64,000 nucleotides of DNA from Kappaphycus alvarezii (GCA_002205965.3 NADL03000784.1:1240001-1304000); one strand, 5' to 3'; counted from the stretch's first letter, positions 1 to 10,033 are shown. The notes: generated from the sequence alone by a model not told the origin. Numbers and translations: made by a program.

Positions 1-429
1 AGGAGCACAAATCTCCCTAAACGGCATATGTGCAGCCGCCCAACCTCGTGCCCAATGCGGCCATCCAATTATCCTCCAGTCCCCTCCGTTCTCCAATCAA
101 ACGCCTTCCACCACCCTGTCTTCCGAGCGATAGCCTCGTTCACTCCTCAAACAACTGACAAGCTCCGCGCCCTGAGCATAGATGCAGTCTACCGTGAATG
201 CATCATCATACGCTTTTTAGGGTAGATCGGCGGCCGACATTCCTGTGTAGTGGCCTGTCATTGCCTTTGCTTAATTCTACAAAGATATTTTCGGTGCGGA
301 AAAATCTTGACCAAATGGGTTTTCATTTTCGTTTGCAATCTTGTTTTAAACATCGTCCAGCTGCTATACTCGTTTGATTCGTCCTCTCAAATTGCCTAAC
401 TTTCCGTTCATGCCTCTCCTGCGTGATAG
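1..429. other. left-edge spacer, no gene seen
   Basis: Moderate-GC sequence with only short open frames, the longest 65 codons. None has recognisable motifs. I see no RNA gene and no repeat shared with the rest of the window. Confidence 0.5.
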
Positions 430-620
430 TTTTTCTACACACAATGGTGTAGCATGCGTTTGGACGACCTCAACGATCACCGCCAAATTTATTCGGCCCC
501 ACGGACTCGGTTGCTAGGGTCATCGGCCAATCTACAGGCGGGCTTTGTCTTTATTTTGGAAAGACGTCATCATATGTAGCCCTCATACAGCCGCTCTTTC
601 TAGGACTCCCACTTTTTGGC

Positions 621-878
621 GTACCGCATGACGCACTGCTGCACACTTGGTGCAGCAGTTCGTCATGCAGTTCGTCATGCGGTACCTGGCGTGAGTGGAA
701 CAATTTGCTGCACCAAGTTTTGGTATAACGTCATGCGGAATACCAAGTTTTGGTATAACGTCATGGGGAATACTAAAAACTATAACGTCATGCGGAATAC
801 CAAGTTTTGGTATAACGTCATGCGGAATACCAAAAACTTGGTGCAGCAAATTGTTCCACTCACACTCACGCCAGGTAC
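621..878. repeat. compound palindrome inside duplication unit 1
   Basis: Two inverted repeats sit next to each other. The first pairs GTACCGCATGACG at 620-632 with CGTCATGCGGTAC at 673-685, enclosing a CTGCTGCAC...GTGCAGCAG hairpin. The second pairs 682-725 with 828-878. These arms of about 44 bp both contain the block GAACAATTTGCTGCACCAAG (or its complement) and both end in a GGTACCTGGCGTGAG-like sequence. The loop of the second palindrome is the tandem array at 715-831. The other duplication unit (near 1262-1320) has only a single right-hand arm. The palindrome therefore grew, or was inserted, after the duplication. It could be a MITE or a local foldback expansion. Confidence 0.75.
715..831 (+). 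repeat. tandem array of a 30-bp unit, four copies
   Basis: Units lie at 715-744, 745-774, 775-801 (27 bp) and 802-831. The consensus is AAGTTTTGGTATAACGTCAT followed by GCGGAATACC. Copies differ by only a few bases, so the array is younger than the duplication around it. Each unit carries CGTCATGCGG or CGTCATGGGG, and the same core also occurs at 661 (CGTCATGCAG) and 673. ACGTCA is an ACGT-core bZIP-type half-site; a binding function is only inference. Confidence 0.85.
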
Positions 879-1420
879 TCGACTTTCCAAAGGGGTGCAA
901 AGTTCCAAGGCTCAGGGTGGTACGTGTATAGCAACATGAGTCAGACTTTAACAACCCTCGGCAGAGATCGCGATTCGTTCCCTCACATTAACCTTCAGTT
1001 TATGCTACACCTGCTTGATAACTGTTCTACGTCGAGTCTTGTAGCATGCGCAAGGACGGAGTCCATGATCAGTGGCAAATATATGTATCCCCGACCACGG
1101 TCGTTGTCGGTTGAGTCATCCTCGTTGGAGTCATCGTCCAATCTACGGATGGCCCTTCGTCGTTATTGTGGAAATACACTATGATTTGTAGCCTTCATAT
1201 CGCTGCATACTGCAACCTGCCGAGTGGCGTCCGCTTTCTCTAGGACTCCTAGTTTTTGGCATGCCGCGTAACCAAATGATTCACTACGTGTGCAGCAAAT
1301 TGTTCCACTCAAGGCAGGTACTCGACTTTCCAAAGAGGTGTAAAAGTTCCAAGGCTCAGGATGCGTCCAGTGCAGCGACTTGTGTCGGACTCTACACCCG
1401 TTTACTCCACACGCACCTCT

Positions 1421-3169
1421 CGGCAAAGGGCAGATCACGCAAACACCGCTCTTCTAAACGACTGGTCATAAAAAAGAAAGTGTCAAAAATCAGCATTGAC
1501 TACGCAACGCGGCTACAAGTGTCGAGTTAGCGGGTCCTCCACTATTAAAACGTCCGATTTGAGCACAGCCAGTTGCGCGTTGCTCCCGTCGCCATCACTG
1601 ACGCACTCACCGCCCTCTATGTTGCAACGCTGAGTGGGACATGATTACAGGGGTGCAAGCTAAATAAACACTGCTCGCTAGCTTAGCAAACCGGCGTGAG
1701 AAGAGTGCCCTTGCTGCACAGCGCAAATTAGTGTTCGGTACGGTCAACTAGCTAGGATAAATTGCAATTAAAAGATAATTCTCACGTTACAAGATTCTAT
1801 TTCTATTACGGAAATGTCAGGAGAGAAGTTTATTCCTGTCGCCAGGATAGACTCAGCTAACCTACTACATCTTGTACGTGCAATCCTTACCCGAGTAAGA
1901 ACCAGGTGAAAATCCTCTCAATTTTAGGAGAGAAATTTGGGCAGTATCCGGGGAACTGGACTCGTTGTTCTGAAAGTCCATTTGTACCGTACATGTCATA
2001 CTGTACACAGTTGTAAATCTATGTCCTTAGACGACGGACATGCTTTCATGTGAGGTTGCTCTCTTCAGTGTTTTTGGGGCAACATCAAGGGAGTCAGCAC
2101 AATGCGGACCCGTCGCCTCGTCCCTTGATCATCACTGCTTATTCGGCCTCCGTCCTTTACCTTTATCACGCTGTCATAGTTCCCGCGGACAGCGTCTCTG
2201 TCAAGGGGAAATTTTGGGGTTATTTTATTGTACGGAAGATGTGGTCGGTTGTATCCATCCCGCTTGGAGTGCGTTTTCAAGTGGAAACCCGTTCACATTC
2301 GAGTTTACCACTGGTAAATTGGGTTGCAGGCATTAAAGTGCTGAATGATGCAACGGGTGGCGTTGGTACCCATTGCGTATTTCGAGGCTTTCGCTCCTTT
2401 TTCGTCTTTCGGCACTCCACTGCTTGGTGCTCTTGTGAAATGCCGGTTGGGCGGATGGGGCCATGCGAGGACCGGTTCAAGTGTTGTGCCTACGTAAATC
2501 ACCGTGAAAAAGCTATTGCAGGTAATTACGCCATAATACCTGGAAGAAACTTTTTCGAAAAATATTTCGAATAGCTGCCGCACTGCAGTAAATTCAACTG
2601 TGCTTCCAAACACGGGAAAGGTTTGGGTGTTTTACTCTTGGAAGATATATCCAAGCTATCCCATGGTTTTCCAGACAACCGCAATCGACTCAAAAAGGGT
2701 ATACCGACACAGTAATGGGGAAGGAACTACGCTCCCTAGAATGCTACCTTCAGGCCAGCCATCAAGCAGGCCGCATTGGACATGACAGCTGCTGTGGCGT
2801 CCAAACACTAACGCGCCATGCCCAAGGACCTTAGCAGCTGCAACATTAATATCGACAACCTCACGATAGCAAACTACACTCGTGTTCAATGCAGTGAACA
2901 ATATAGATACTCATCGAAGCAAAGTTTCTTCTTGAAGTAAAGGGTGCAGTATATCGCACTTTTCATTCCATACCTCGGTTAACGCTTTTGGTTCATTGAG
3001 TATAGGGTGTTAGCATTACAGTATTACACGAGGTATTACAGGTTTCTCATGCACTGTAATAGACCTTCGCAGTGAGGAGGCATGTGAGGTAGGAGGGCAG
3101 CGGCGACAACAGTAAAGGGAAAGCATGCGACATTGTGACATTATAGTTCTGATTTAGGGTTATCCCCTA
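1421..3169. other. spacer with weak open frames, no supported gene
   Basis: The longest open frame is 174 codons on the plus strand at 2050-2574. It has several overlapping antisense and alternative-frame neighbours of similar character. It is Cys- and Val-rich, has no motif I recognise, and has no obvious start context, so I do not call it a gene. A short block at about 2752-2807 resembles sequence at 12018-12066 (see that entry). Nothing else is recognised. Confidence 0.5.
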
Positions 3170-3269
3170 CAGTTCCAGTTAATTTAGGGCTTTTCAAACC
3201 CGTTTTAAAAAAATTTAAAATTGGGCCCTTTAAAAAACGGGGAAAACAGCGGGTTCATTAACTGTAACA
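3170..3269. mobile_element. MITE-like inverted repeat, about 100 bp
   Basis: The left part runs from CAGTTCCAGTTAAT through CCCGTTTTAAA. It is mirrored on the right, read in reverse complement, by GTTACAGTTAATGAACCCG followed by CCCGTTTTTTAAA. The centre is a GGGCCC palindrome at 3223-3228. The arms are imperfect, with small indels. There is no open frame and no clear target duplication. It fits a short non-autonomous DNA element or foldback. A chance palindrome is unlikely given two matched blocks per arm. Confidence 0.55.
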
Positions 3270-3986
3270 GAGAAGCTTACTGACAGAAGCGGAATCAGGA
3301 GAATAGAACTTTGGCCATGTCTTGATATCCATGACGCGGTTAACAACGCCCGTGGCAATTCTTGTTATGGTTGCCTTGGTCTGGTAACCGGAAGTATGGA
3401 TTCTTAGTGTGTAAGAACAGTCTCGACGTTCCTTCATTGTGTTTGGTTAATGCGGTTAACGAAAGACAAGTATTGTGAACCTCAGTTGCCAACAACTTAA
3501 AATGAACATTCCAGGGAGGTGCCTTTGGCCCCAGTTTGGCAAGACTTTGCTGCCCCCTGTTATGGTTGCCAATGCCCCTTGCCTTCGTTGAGAAGACCCA
3601 TTACTAGCTATTCTCCTGAATGTTACTCAGATACCCAGTCAACTTGTACGGTAGTATGCAGGTGCATGAAATGTTGCGCCAGGCGCTGATAGAGCTTCAC
3701 TCTACCAGCAGTTAAGGGGGAGTACAGAATCAAATAAGCCGCACTGGAGGTTACTGCTCATGAGGATTGTTGCTATAAAAGAGTAACTTGCAACTTCGAA
3801 ACATGTTCCATCGCACGACTGGCAACATTTCTCAAAAGCTCCTTGATGACGGCGAGCGCCGCCGTATAATTCAAAAACTGATTTGGGAGAATGTAAATCG
3901 ATTTGGTTCTTTAATATTTGAAAGGTGCGGCTCGGCTATCCCCCGGTGTATGCTAAACGTGTTAAGGGTAATGGGTAGTGTAACTC
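3270..3986. other. spacer and interrupted pre-insertion sequence
   Basis: No gene is supported. A TATAAAAG string lies at 3774-3781 and is followed by a plus-strand open frame from 3788 that runs into the LTR at 3991. Whatever this frame once was, it has been cut by the retrotransposon insertion, and its other side begins at 12012. A purine tract (AAGGGGGAG) near 3714-3722 resembles a polypurine tract, but no LTR follows it. Confidence 0.4.
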
Positions 3987-3990
3987 GTGC
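3987..3990. repeat. target-site duplication, left copy (GTGC)
   Basis: GTGC directly precedes the LTR terminus and is repeated directly after the other LTR at 12008-12011. Four base pairs is within the 4-6 bp range usual for Ty3/gypsy integrases. Confidence 0.7.
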
Positions 3991-4321
3991 TGCAGCCTTC
4001 CCACGACCACAAGCTTCAAATGTAGGGTGAATGAACTTCTTCGATGGTTCCATCCTTTTACTTTGTTCTGGGGTGTACGCACTTAAATACTGTGCTGTGT
4101 ATCTACTCACGTAGATACTGCATCTACTCACGTAGATACTGCAATATCACTCCCCACGGGAAATGATTTCATCAGTACAGGGAGTATGTCGAGGACATGT
4201 AATTAAGAAAAAAAATTACTCCCCCTTAAGAGATATAGGACATTACCTGTCATCAAATAATAAACCTCTCCCTGTCTGATCAACATCTCCCTATTTGGCG
4301 CAAAGCGTGTTCATGGCTACA
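3991..4321 (-). repeat. 3' LTR of the Ty3/gypsy element
   Basis: It is bounded by TGCAGCC on the left and GGCTACA on the right; the partner LTR has the perfect inverted termini TGTAGCC/GGCTACA. It is nearly identical to 11676-12007. It contains a 21-bp unit, ATCTACTCACGTAGATACTG plus C, repeated twice at 4101-4142. Each unit is itself a near-palindrome around ATCTAC..GTAGAT. The repeat lies in both LTRs, so it was there before insertion. Confidence 0.92.
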
Positions 4322-4330
4322 CTTCCCCCA
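4322..4330 (-). other. polypurine tract of the Ty3/gypsy element
   Basis: On the minus strand the sequence TGGGGGAAG lies directly before the 3' LTR. This is where the plus-strand-priming polypurine tract of an LTR retrotransposon is expected. Confidence 0.6.
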
Positions 4331-4359
4331 TGCTGCACGAAGGACCAGTTCGCGGAGCA

Positions 4360-4653
4360 TTAGACTAAGCCAAGCATTCGCTTTGCGTCCCTGGCCAACT
4401 TTTTCTTGCGGCACCCATTTAGAAATCCCTCAACGGCGTCAGATACATCCTCGTACAACCCCTTCAACGGCTGCCATGTGTAATCACACTTGTCAGGTAG
4501 TCCCATCCACTCTGTCAGTATTACGATTTCATTTTCATTCTCTCTTATATCAACGAAACGTTCAATCTCTTCATAACGTGCTTCAGAGTGCGCTTCATGC
4601 CGAACTAGCTCCAGCGAGGGCTCACAGTTCAAGGAATTAGCGCGATATGGCAT
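4360..4653 (-). pseudogene. chromodomain segment of the Ty3/gypsy element (fossil)
   Basis: The minus-strand translation contains a chromodomain-like stretch. It begins YEEIERFVDIREN, then has an I-x-LTEWMGLPD strand and an aromatic TWQPL segment, then helix-forming EDVSDAVEGFL. Chromodomains at the pol C terminus direct chromovirus integration to particular chromatin states; that role is family knowledge. It ends close to the 3' LTR, as expected. Confidence 0.75.
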
Positions 4654-4697
4654 AATGCGTGAAGCGTGAACAGCTTCAGCTTCAGTCTTTCCATCTA

Positions 4698-5800
4698 CTA
4701 TGCCGGTTGCTTCACAACCAATGCGTTCACAGTCCTAGTGATCCTCTTTGGGCCCACCCATCGAAACTGTAACTTGTGTCCCTTATCCTGGCCCCTTCTT
4801 ACCAAAACGAAATCGCCCTCCTGAAAGTGTGGTGCTACAACATTTGTCTTCCGGTTATGAGCTTCTACTTGTTTCTTCCTGCTTGCGGTGACCCTTTCGC
4901 CTACATCTTTGTGCAACTCTTTAAAATTGGTACGGAGAGCATCCATATTCAACAACTGCTTCGCTCGAACCTTTTCAATTGAGATCAGCCCACTCTCTAT
5001 TGGGAAATTCATGTTCGGTAGGCGAACAGGCTTTAAAACAGTCATCACCTCCAAGGAGCATCGAAAACCCCCATCTTTGTTTTCTCCTAGCCTTGAAAAG
5101 GGAGGTTAATTCAGCATAGTCTGACGCGTGGCCATTCTTTAGGGGCCAACTTCAATTCCGATAGTGTCGCTCTCGCAGTTCGTAAAACCTCTCTCATGCA
5201 TTTTTCGACAGTGCCGTCTGCCCATGGTGAATATGCTACCACGAAATAGTGCTTCACCTTGTATTCTTCAGCCAATACCTTCAATACCTGGTTCTTAAAA
5301 TGGGCCCCTTGGTCGCTTACCCAATACTGCATCACTGTAAAAATCCCTATCCACCTTTGTATGGCTTCAGCTACTGTTTCTAACTCCGCATTTACGCACG
5401 GAACGAGCCATTTGTAACTGGAAAAGTCGTCCTGCAACACCAGAATATACTTGAACAAATCGATTCCAAGTCCCATGTAAAGGAAATCGAAATGCAAAAT
5501 CTCATTGGGCCTGGACCCATGCAACGTCATTGCCAAAGGACGAGGGATCCTGTTCCCTGCCCGTGAGATAATACAGTGGATGCACGCCGCAACGAACTCC
5601 TAACAATCTGCTTTCAGTCCTTCCCATGTGAATCTTCCTCCAACGGCGTCTGTGGTAGCTTCCTTCCCCCGATGTCCAGAAACTCCACAGTGTGCCCTCA
5701 CTAGGATAGCCATCTGCAAATGTACATCCTCCTCTGGGATCCATAGCTTTCCGTCCACTTCCACAAGTCCATCGCGATACACAGCTCCCTCCGGCTTGTG
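4698..5800 (-). pseudogene. integrase region of the Ty3/gypsy element (fossil)
   Basis: Reading on the minus strand, a zinc-binding segment of the HHCC type comes first (near 5600-5700: RAHCGVSGHRGKEAT with a later Cys). The catalytic core follows at about 5111-5536, with FDFLYMG, then DDFSSYKW, then VSDQGAHFKN, and finally SPWADGTVEK as the Glu-bearing helix. A basic C-terminal part at 4698-5054 includes FQEGDFVLVRRG, the GPY/F-type barrel (FRWVGPKRI). Family knowledge says the enzyme inserts the cDNA into the host chromosome. The region is broken. Confidence 0.85.
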
Positions 5801-5934
5801 CATGCCATGATTCTTTTGGGATGTGCGAATAACTTCAAGCGTTGGCCATTCAAAGTCATTATCTTCCGTTGACGGGATTATGTCCCTTCCATTGAGTAAC
5901 GTCCTTAAAACACGGACAAACAGTTTTTTCTTTC

Positions 5935-6460
5935 CTCTATACCACTTGAGCCATCTTGCCATCATATCAGCCATTGCGTTGCGTTCTTCTGACACGTTCT
6001 CGATCGTGTACTGGAAACGGGCCAAGAAAAGTCCCCACCATTGTAATTTTGAAACAACATGCCTCCCCAGTCCTGGGCCGACTGCGAGGGGATTATATTC
6101 AAACAGTAGATTTCGGTGGTAGGTGAATATGTCCGTCATATCCTTGCAAATGAACATATGGTCCATCTTTTTCAGAGTTTGGAAAATTGCGAAAGCCTCT
6201 TTTTCAAATGTGCTCCAATTCCGTTGTGCACCCGAAACCCTGAACTCAAAAATGCGAGCGGCTCATGTTTTTGATCTGACACATCTTTGTCCAAATCCTT
6301 CGGATCGCATTGACTTACCACCACAGCTAAATTTTCGTCCGATGCATCTGTAAATACACGTAGCTCCATTTGTACTTTTCGATGCGCTAGAGTTACGGCA
6401 TTTCGAAGCGAGTCTTGTAAAGACTGGAATGAAGTGACAAGAGCAGGACCCCACGATAAG
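5935..6460 (-). pseudogene. RNase H region of the Ty3/gypsy element (fossil)
   Basis: The minus-strand reading shows LRVFTDASDENLAVVV (the first catalytic Asp with the TDAS motif). It then shows HEPLAFLSSGF and a later LARFQYTIENVSEERNAMAD, typical of Ty3/gypsy RNase H ending in the conserved Asp before the integrase zinc region. It follows reverse transcriptase and precedes integrase. The region is broken. Confidence 0.8.
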
Positions 6461-6614
6461 CTCGAAAGCCTAATACATTTGATTGATTTGCGTGTTCTCT
6501 TCCCTGTTTTAGCATAGGCCTCCTCGAAAAAACAGTTCGCAGTGGTGCCACTCTTGCAGCAAAATCAGGTATCGAAGGTACTATCCATTGTAAGCAATTG
6601 ACATATTGGCAAAG

Positions 6615-7135
6615 TTACCCCGCTGTTTCAGGCAGAAAGGCATCCCTGAGACCACTCAGACGATCTGGGTCAAACTTAGCTCCCTCTGAGTTGATAATAC
6701 GTCCATACCACCGTACTTCTCGTTGAAAAAGGTGGCTCTTAGAGGCTGAGAGCTTGAGACTGCGGTCACGGCTAATACTGAAGAATTTCTCCAGAGTATC
6801 TAACAATCCGTCCTCATCCACATGATGTAAGAGAAAGTCATCCAGCCAAGCCTTGAGATGATCACAGATCTCTTCAAAACATGGCTCTACCCGTGAGTGG
6901 AAATTGGCTCCACAATTCTTGCCTCCTTGGGTTGTGCGTAGAGGCTTTTTGATCCCATTTGGGGTCATGAAACTGAGAGCTTCCTTTCCAGCCTCTTCCA
7001 ATGGTAGCTGCCAATAACCCGACACGAAATCGATTTTTGCAATAAACCTGCTCTCTGCCACATCCATGAGTTCAGACTCGATATGCGGCATGGACCACGG
7101 GGTCGTCTCTGTTACAGCGTTCACTGGTCTATCCC
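6615..7135 (-). pseudogene. reverse transcriptase, downstream part (fossil)
   Basis: The minus-strand translation carries FIAKIDFVSGYWQLPL (RT motif A), then SFMTPNG, an 'AWLDDFLLH' motif (the xxDD catalytic box, here LDDF), and 'KCxLF'-like SASKSHLFQREVRWYG. The segment is cut off at 7136-7139 by the piggyBac insertion. The upstream part of the domain lies on the other side of that element, from 9644. Confidence 0.85.
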
Positions 7136-7139
7136 TTAA
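7136..7139. repeat. piggyBac target duplication, left TTAA
   Basis: TTAA occurs immediately outside the left terminus TTCCC of the nested element and is matched by TTAA at 9640-9643. TTAA is the invariant target of piggyBac transposases. Confidence 0.85.
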
Positions 7140-9639
7140 TTCCCTATAGAATATAATATATCCCATAGATCTTGACGGTTCAGGTAATGTCAGCAACAAA
7201 TATAGAGAAAAAGGGAATTTCACACTGCAAAATGGCGTATTACTGATGCTGACTGTGATTCGTTGAATGGAAATATTTGATTTTATTTTTGACCCACTGG
7301 TGTCAAAGTACAGTAGCTTGTCGCAACTCAGAAGTGCAAAATTTTAATGAAAAATCCAGGTTCTACAAATCACCGCATGTATCATATTGGCCCATGTCTT
7401 AAAATAGCGGACACTACTAGCCATAGGTATGCCACCATGATGAGCAAAGCGCCTCCGCTCTAATTTGCACAGAATGTGCTATCAAATTTCCCACCTCTAA
7501 GTTAGAGCCTCGTACAAGTCTAACACCATGTATTTGTCGTGTTCGCTTTCCTGAAACCCTCTTTGAACATCATGGAAATGCCTGCGCTTGAACCACAAAA
7601 CCAGAAAATACAAGAGGACACAGTGGCTCTCGGTTTGAAGCTGAGATTGATCGAATGCCCAACATCACAAAACTCAACGTATGAACCTGTGCACAATCTT
7701 ACCGACATTGATGTGGACCGGCGAGCACTCTTTGAAATTCCTGGAGTTCTTTCGCAAATAACCTCAGCTGCTGATGTGCTTTTGCACGTATTCTTACCAG
7801 ATCGTCTTGTACAACAAGTTGTACTCTCCACCACCAAGTATATCGAAGCGAATGTTTTAGCTTCACGTCGTCAACGTACTGTTATGACTGCAGATATTCT
7901 ACAGTTTCTGGCAATTGTCATGTACCTTGGGATAGTGAAGCTACCCGGAAAGCTTGATCTGTGGTCGACCCATCCGGAAATGCCTTTACACGCAATTGCC
8001 AATGAGCATGGTATGTCGAGGGATAGATTTAGCTACATATGGAGAAATATTTCTTTCGTTTCGCCGGATTCTCAGAACGAGGCCGAGTATAACTCGGAAG
8101 AGGGTGAGGACTTTTCAGATGAAGACGAAGTTCCGATCGCAACACTAAGAGCCGTACAAAGTGAGGCAACTGAGCGAAGATCTACCTATCGTTATGATAG
8201 CGTTTGGTTTTCGAAAGTGGCACCATTTAACAACCACATAAGGGACGCTTCTTTGAGTCTTCTGAAAGTACCAGGCTATTCGTTGTCAATTGATGAAATG
8301 ATGGTACGGTTTAACGGGCGATCGGGAGAGACTCACCGGATGAAGAATAAGACTATCGGTGAAGACTACAAATTCTTTCCAATTGTAGATTCAAAGATAG
8401 GGTATGTTTGTTACTTTCTTCCTGACGGACGCCTTGCCGCAAATCGCCCCAGTGAAGATGAAACAGGTTGTAACGAATTTAGTCGAGAAGGACCTCTTTC
8501 GAAAACAGCTGCCATGATCAAGATGTTGGTTAAAAAAGTGACCGACTCCCATGTTTGGGCGAGATATACCTTTCGTTGTGGCGATGGATAACTATTTCAC
8601 ACTACCAAGTGTTATGAAAATGTTGCAGAGTATGGGAATAGGTTGTGTAGGGACTTCGAGACCAAAGAGAGGATGGCCACCCTCTGTTTTAAATGTTCCC
8701 AACACAGCTACATTTAACGACCTTTACTACTGTGTCGATGAACACGGTACATTGAAGACACGCTGGATTGATAATAATGTTGTACTCTTAGTCAGCACTG
8801 TACACATGCCTGAAATGATCGTAGAACGAATACGGAGAAGGCCCCGACCAACAGTCACTAACCGAAGCCATGTTCAACGTATATGGGGAAGAAATGCAGT
8901 TAAGACAGTATCAATACCCAGAATGATTGATGATTACAATCACTGGATGGGAGGCGTCGACCTTGCTGATCAGCGAATTGCTTGCTATGCCGCAGATTTG
9001 CGCTGTCCTCGTACCTGGATGCCTATGTTTCTTCAATGCGTACATATCATGAGAAATAACATATTGGTGATCTACAAGGAAACATCGTCAGAACATATTA
9101 CCAACGATGTTCGTAAAAACTTGACTCTGTCACTCATTGGTATACTGCGCGGTAGAGCAAGAAGGGCCCATGTCGAAGTTGGAAATATGCATAGCTTAAG
9201 AAGTTCAAGCTTATCTATTGTCTCAAAGAACAGAGAAGCGTCTAAGAAAAACTTCAGAACAGCAAAATTGTCACCGTCTCTCGATGAAAGACGTCTCCAC
9301 AGACCTGTGCAAATGCATGAACGAATTGTTTCGAAACGACAAAGAACATGCCGTTATTGCTCGTATTTGAAGGCAATCTTTCTTCAGGACAATGCGGAGA
9401 GAGCCAACGAGGCCCCCAGGCCTCGCAAAACTGCTTGCAAGTGTAACTACTGCGATGTCCATCTTTGCGGAGACCATTTTGATGTTTACCATAATTTGGA
9501 TGATTCGCAATGATTGAGCATATGCCGGTACCGTCAATATTTTGGGCCAATTAGCTTCCGAAAAAGTTTGGCTGGCCCGTAAAAATGAGATATTTCTGGG
9601 AATTTATGTTATATATTATTTCCTTTATTCCTTCGGGAA
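7140..9639 (+). mobile_element. piggyBac DNA transposon nested in the Ty3/gypsy RT
   Basis: The element is exactly 2500 bp. It begins TTCCCTATAG and ends in CGGGAA, giving matching TTCCC/GGGAA termini directly inside TTAA duplications. Both ends continue into A/T-rich subterminal sequence. The left has GAATATAATATATCCC; the right, reverse-complemented, has GGAAATAATATATAACATA. These could be transposase-binding repeats. One transposase gene runs in the plus direction, opposite to the host element. About 400 bp precede it and 126 bp follow it. Because piggyBac leaves TTAA at each end and interrupts a young LTR element, it is the youngest insertion in the window. Confidence 0.9.
7539..9513 (+). 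pseudogene. piggyBac transposase, one frameshift
   Basis: This would be a cut-and-paste DDD transposase acting on TTAA sites. The first frame (7539-8591) carries SIDEMMVRFNGR with catalytic Asp252 (codon 8292-8294). The second frame (8551-9513) carries VAMDNYF with the second Asp (8587-8589) and DYNHWMGGVDLADQ with the third Asp (8959-8961). Then come the conserved RTWMPMFLQC helix and a C-terminal Cys-rich motif (CRYCSYLK...CKCNYCDVHLCGDHF) of the RING/zinc type. Combined coding length is about 655 codons, close to piggyBac's usual 580-650. The start could be 7539 or the Met at 7572. One frame change near 8552-8560 splits it; otherwise the key residues are present. An acidic stretch near residues 175-195 is typical of divergent piggyBacs. 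A sequencing error is a possible alternative. Confidence 0.9.
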
Positions 9640-9643
9640 TTAA
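9640..9643. repeat. piggyBac target duplication, right TTAA
   Basis: This TTAA follows the right terminus GGGAA and matches 7136-7139. Confidence 0.85.
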
Positions 9644-9982
9644 GTGATAGTCGAAGGTAAAGCGGAAATTGGCTGGTGGTGGTTTAGGGACAATAAGCGG
9701 GGCAGCACCCCACCTCGCGTTGTGATTCGGTTTTATAAACCCATACTCTTCAAGTTTCTTTGAGTAGTTCGACATGAAAGCACGTTTAATAGGACTATAA
9801 CGCCTTTTCTTAGTGATAAATGGCTTTGAATTTGGCTTCAAAACCAATCGCATTGGTTCTACTTCAGCTGGGGGGTCATTTCCAAGGCGCACGCGAAAAA
9901 CGCCGCGATATTCGTCCAACAAAGCCGCAAGTTTTTGAGATCCGACATAAGAGATTTCATTCTCCTCCTCCTCTCGGAACAT
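9644..9982 (-). pseudogene. reverse transcriptase, upstream part (fossil)
   Basis: The minus-strand reading has the region that precedes RT motif A in Ty3/gypsy pol. It includes LAALLDEYRGVFRVRLG and VEPMRLVLKPNSKPF, then EYGFIKPNHNARWGAAPLIV, then an FRFTFDY strand just before the piggyBac insertion. 'W.AAPL.VPKP' and 'FRF..DY' are hallmark motifs of the RT fingers. Confidence 0.85.
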
Positions 9983-10033
9983 GCTTTCGAAGGCAGATTT
10001 GATCTCTTCTTCCTTGTCTTCTCCTAGATCTAA

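Larger units (their letters stand above)
430..1420. repeat. diverged tandem duplication, two units
   Basis: Two successive stretches, roughly 430-955 and 1030-1420, share a series of collinear blocks. Both have TTGTAGCATGCG or GTGTAGCATGCG near the start. Both have an 'AATCTAC(A/G)G' block, then a 'TGTAGCC(C/T)TCATA' block, then 'TCTAGGACTCC(C/T)A', then GCAGCAAATTGTTCCACTCA. They finish with GGTACTCGACTTTCCAAAG and a 'GTTCCAAGGCTCAGG' block. Substitutions and indels separate the blocks, so this is an old duplication. Unit 1 is longer mainly because of the palindromic expansion at 621-878. I see no coding potential shared by the two units. Confidence 0.7.

Noticed and set aside
715-831. 30-bp tandem units as a CRISPR array
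   Set aside because: The units are contiguous, without unique spacers, and the genome is eukaryotic.
2050-2574. 174-codon plus-strand open frame as a host gene
   Set aside because: No motif or start context, and competing frames of similar length overlap on both strands. The composition is that of the surrounding noncoding DNA.
9254-9550. minus-strand frames of 88-98 codons at the right end of piggyBac
   Set aside because: They lie opposite the Cys-rich end of the transposase and have no independent support.
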